DNA of 64,000 nt. It comes from an uncultured Roseibium sp. GTDB lineage: Bacteria; Pseudomonadota; Alphaproteobacteria; Rhizobiales; Stappiaceae. The DNA is taken from NCBI RefSeq assembly GCF_963669205.1, contig NZ_OY769915.1, forward strand, positions 6,218,501 through 6,282,500. The letters run 5' to 3'. Below the pieces are notes generated by a model. That model did no database searches. It saw only the letters and a list, made by a program, of their open reading frames with translations, and was not told the origin of the DNA. Position numbers and translations under genes: made by a program. Numbering within the stretch: position 1 is the first letter of the stretch; each line of letters opens with the position of its first letter. Positions 63,154 through 64,000 of this stretch are shown here, piece after piece.

Positions 63154-63965
63154 GCGACATCACCCCTTTCGATCAGTGCCTTCGTGCGCACGGCTATCTC
63201 CGGAACCGCATCGAACAGTTCCTTTTCCGGGCTTCTGCACAGGTCATAGATGACACAGCGCCTGCATTCGGGTTTGCGCGCCTTGCAGATATAGCGTCCG
63301 TGGAGGATCAGCCAGTGATGCGCATGAAGCGAAAATTCCCTCGGAACTGCGCGTTCCATGGCCTTTTCGACATCGAGCGGCGTCTTGCCCGGTGCAATGC
63401 CGATCCTGTTGCCGAGACGGAAGAGATGCGTATCGACGGCAATCGTCGGATGGCCGAAATAGATGTTGAGGACAACGTTGGCGGTCTTCCGGCCGACGCC
63501 CGGTAATTTTTCCAGCGCGTCCCTGTCTTCGGGCACGGTGCCGCCGTGATCCCGGATCAGCTGCTCGGACAGGAGGACGACGTTTTTTGCCTTGTTCTTG
63601 TAAAGGCCGATCGTCTTGATTTCGTCCCGGACCCGGTCTTCGCCGAGCGCGAGCATTTTCTCTGGCGTGTCGGCGATCTGGAAAAGGGTCTTTGTCGCCC
63701 GGTTCACGCCGACATCGGTTGCCTGTGCCGACAGGACCACGGCGACCAGCAGCGTGAAGGCGTTGACGTAGTCAAGTTCTCCCTCCGGTTCGGGGTTGTC
63801 CGCGTGAAACCTCTGGAAAATCGCGTAGGTCTCGGCCTTGTTGTAGCGCGAGCGCTTGAGCACCTTGCCGGGATTGTCCACGGAAGGGGCCGTCTTTCCG
63901 GACTGCTTCGATTTGGCAGGCCGTTTTTGGGATTTGCGGGTGGCGGGGCTCTTTGCTTGGGTCAT
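63150..63965 (-). CDS. nth: Endonuclease III
   Basis: The 271-residue DNA glycosylase/AP lyase has a lysine-rich N-terminal extension of about 45 residues. The core has VVLSAQATDVGVN, the helix-hairpin-helix LPGVGRKTANVVLN with the catalytic lysine, the aspartate in AVDTHLFRLGNR and the [4Fe-4S] cysteines in CKARKPECRRCVIYDLC. It removes oxidised pyrimidines. ATG at 63965 with AGAGGG upstream is preferred to a frame starting at 63989. Confidence 0.96.
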   Translation of the reverse strand: MTQAKSPATRKSQKRPAKSKQSGKTAPSVDNPGKVLKRSRYNKAETYAIFQRFHADNPEPEGELDYVNAFTLLVAVVLSAQATDVGVNRATKTLFQIADTPEKMLALGEDRVRDEIKTIGLYKNKAKNVVLLSEQLIRDHGGTVPEDRDALEKLPGVGRKTANVVLNIYFGHPTIAVDTHLFRLGNRIGIAPGKTPLDVEKAMERAVPREFSLHAHHWLILHGRYICKARKPECRRCVIYDLCRSPEKELFDAVPEIAVRTKALIERGDVA

Positions 63966-64000
63966 GAACCCTCTATAATCAGACCTCATGAGCGAGAACA

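Noticed and set aside
63988..64000. ATG of a possible next gene on the plus strand at the window end
   Set aside because: Only four codons are visible, without a clear ribosome binding site, so nothing can be supported.

Overview
The window looks like a chromosomal segment of an alphaproteobacterium of the Hyphomicrobiales, probably close to the marine Stappiaceae (Roseibium/Labrenzia type). This is an inference from gene content and order: hemE next to the presumed replication origin, the run rho-mnmE-mnmG-rsmG-parA-parB, an Irr-type Fur regulator, Ala/Glu-rich tails on ribosomal proteins S16 and L19, and CACGTG-centred parS sites. I saw no rRNA, tRNA, CRISPR array, insertion sequence or prophage.

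Layout. 1-7.3 kb: a PduO-type cobalamin adenosyltransferase (cut by the window edge), a HIG1-like membrane protein, an SDR oxidoreductase, a UbiH-like hydroxylase, TesB thioesterase, a His-rich CobW GTPase, a small acidic protein and a D,D-carboxypeptidase. 7.4-13.9 kb: a urease operon, ureD-A-B-(lprI-like)-C-(gst)-E-F-G, preceded by a sigma-54-like promoter. 13.9-18.6 kb: a DUF1761-type membrane protein, acsA, a lone TadG/VWA protein and an HNH nuclease. 18.9-27.2 kb: leuC, rplS, trmD, rimM, rpsP, a chorismate mutase and ffh on the minus strand, interrupted by a plus-strand LuxR-type regulator and a VanZ-like gene. 27.5-31.2 kb: a TRAP transporter with an isocitrate-lyase-family enzyme. 31.5-36.3 kb: an EF-hand protein, then a membrane-anchored DNA-binding regulator divergent from a small protein, a Tat-exported metallo-beta-lactamase-fold protein and a second CobW GTPase. 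36.5-41.7 kb: yggS, leuS, lptE and holA.

41.8-56 kb is the origin domain. parB, parA, rsmG, mnmG, mnmE, an acetyltransferase, rho, hemJ and hemE all run leftward. ppsR, maf, aroE, coaE and dnaQ all run rightward from an AT-rich gap at 51886-52311 that has the features of an alphaproteobacterial oriC. Seven parS-like sites lie at 44.2-48.2 kb. Six of the seven contain a GANTC (CcrM methylation) sequence overlapping one half-site, which is the most interesting observation here.

56-64 kb: an aminoglycoside-kinase-like protein, a 2-hydroxyacid dehydrogenase, an SH3 protein, a nested inverted-repeat element, fabI-fabB-fabA facing irr, an acetyltransferase and nth.

A family of four 71-78 bp hairpins with CTAG-type ends sits in intergenic gaps. 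Two of them supply the TAG stop codon of the adjacent gene.
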